A stretch of 5,792 bases of DNA, taken from positions 1 to 5,792 of the forward strand of contig JAQUYZ010000137.1 in the NCBI GenBank assembly GCA_028691625.1, written 5' to 3'. This document shows, in pieces, positions 5,670 through 5,792 of this stretch (position 1 is the stretch's first letter; every line of letters starts with the position of its first letter). The notes beneath the pieces are model-generated. The model was given only the letters and a program-made list of their open reading frames with translations, searched no databases and was not told the DNA's origin. The position numbers were made by a program, and so were the translations under genes. This DNA comes from Eubacteriales bacterium (GTDB lineage: Bacteria > Bacillota > Clostridia > Peptostreptococcales > Anaerovoracaceae).

Positions 5670-5792
5670 TTGAGCAAGCAATTATATATAACTGAAAAAC
5701 CGTCTGTGGCAGCCAGCTTTGCGAATGTTCTGGGCGTACAGATCTCATCAGCAGACAGAGGCAGGGGGTATGCGGAAACAGAAGATGCCATT
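5670..5792 (+). CDS. topB: DNA topoisomerase III, N-terminal fragment (3' partial)
   Basis: The first 41 codons of a type IA topoisomerase, which cuts one DNA strand through a tyrosine linkage to relax or decatenate DNA. The Toprim start is clear: a beta strand (QLYIT), then E9-K10-P11-S12, where E9 corresponds to the metal/catalytic glutamate (E7) of E. coli topoisomerase III, then a helix (VAASFANVLG). GYAETEDAI at 33-41 matches the strand that normally runs on into TW..GHL just beyond the window. The catalytic tyrosine and later domains are outside. The start is TTG; an in-frame stop at 5664 excludes longer forms. A rare-type start plus a modest ribosome site suggests a low translation rate. 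The gene is probably co-transcribed with the corrin-methylase-like gene 47 bases upstream. Confidence 0.9.
   Translation, partial: MSKQLYITEKPSVAASFANVLGVQISSADRGRGYAETEDAI

Noticed and set aside
5531..5791. Minus-strand open frame of 86 codons
   Set aside because: It runs antisense across the end of the corrin-methylase-like gene and the clear topB start, and has no recognisable motif.

Overview
The window looks like chromosomal DNA of a Gram-positive anaerobe-type bacterium, most likely Bacillota of the class Clostridia. This rests on strong GGAGG-type ribosome binding sites, GTG and TTG starts, a lipoprotein with a short lipobox signal, a GGDEF/HD-GYP sensor, a corrin-methylase-like gene and a Bacillota-style topoisomerase III start. 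I cannot name a genus. No mobile element, tRNA, rRNA or CRISPR array was seen.

Layout. (1) Bases 1-1721, plus strand: the 3' part of a membrane-bound cyclic-di-GMP signalling protein (CHASE4-like sensor, one visible membrane helix, HAMP-like linker, GGDEF, HD-GYP). Its N-terminus lies before the window. (2) Bases 1741-4499, minus strand and convergent with the first gene: a two-gene unit. A DUF3160-family lipoprotein is followed, with a 7-base overlap, by a small secreted protein with three DxDxDG-type calcium-binding loops (VCBS/FG-GAP-like). (3) Bases 4500-4692: a divergent intergenic region with candidate promoters on both strands. It carries a word, TATGATAAA, present three times (one inverted, two tandem). 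(4) Bases 4693-5622, plus strand: a degenerate relative of the cobalamin-pathway CbiE/CbiT (CobL-type) methylases, lacking the first half of CbiE and the glycine-rich SAM loop of CbiT. (5) Bases 5670-5792, plus strand: the first 41 codons of DNA topoisomerase III (topB), starting at TTG and probably co-transcribed with gene 4.

How they may work together. The DUF3160 and VCBS-like proteins are both exported and translationally coupled, so they probably act together at the cell surface; their activity is unknown. The corrin-methylase-like protein has lost key cofactor residues, so it is more likely a repurposed binding or regulatory protein than a cobalamin enzyme. Its pairing with topB and its shared divergent control region with the DUF3160 unit are the least ordinary features here. 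The sensor gene is more AT-rich than the rest in the stretches sampled and shows no clear functional link to its neighbours.
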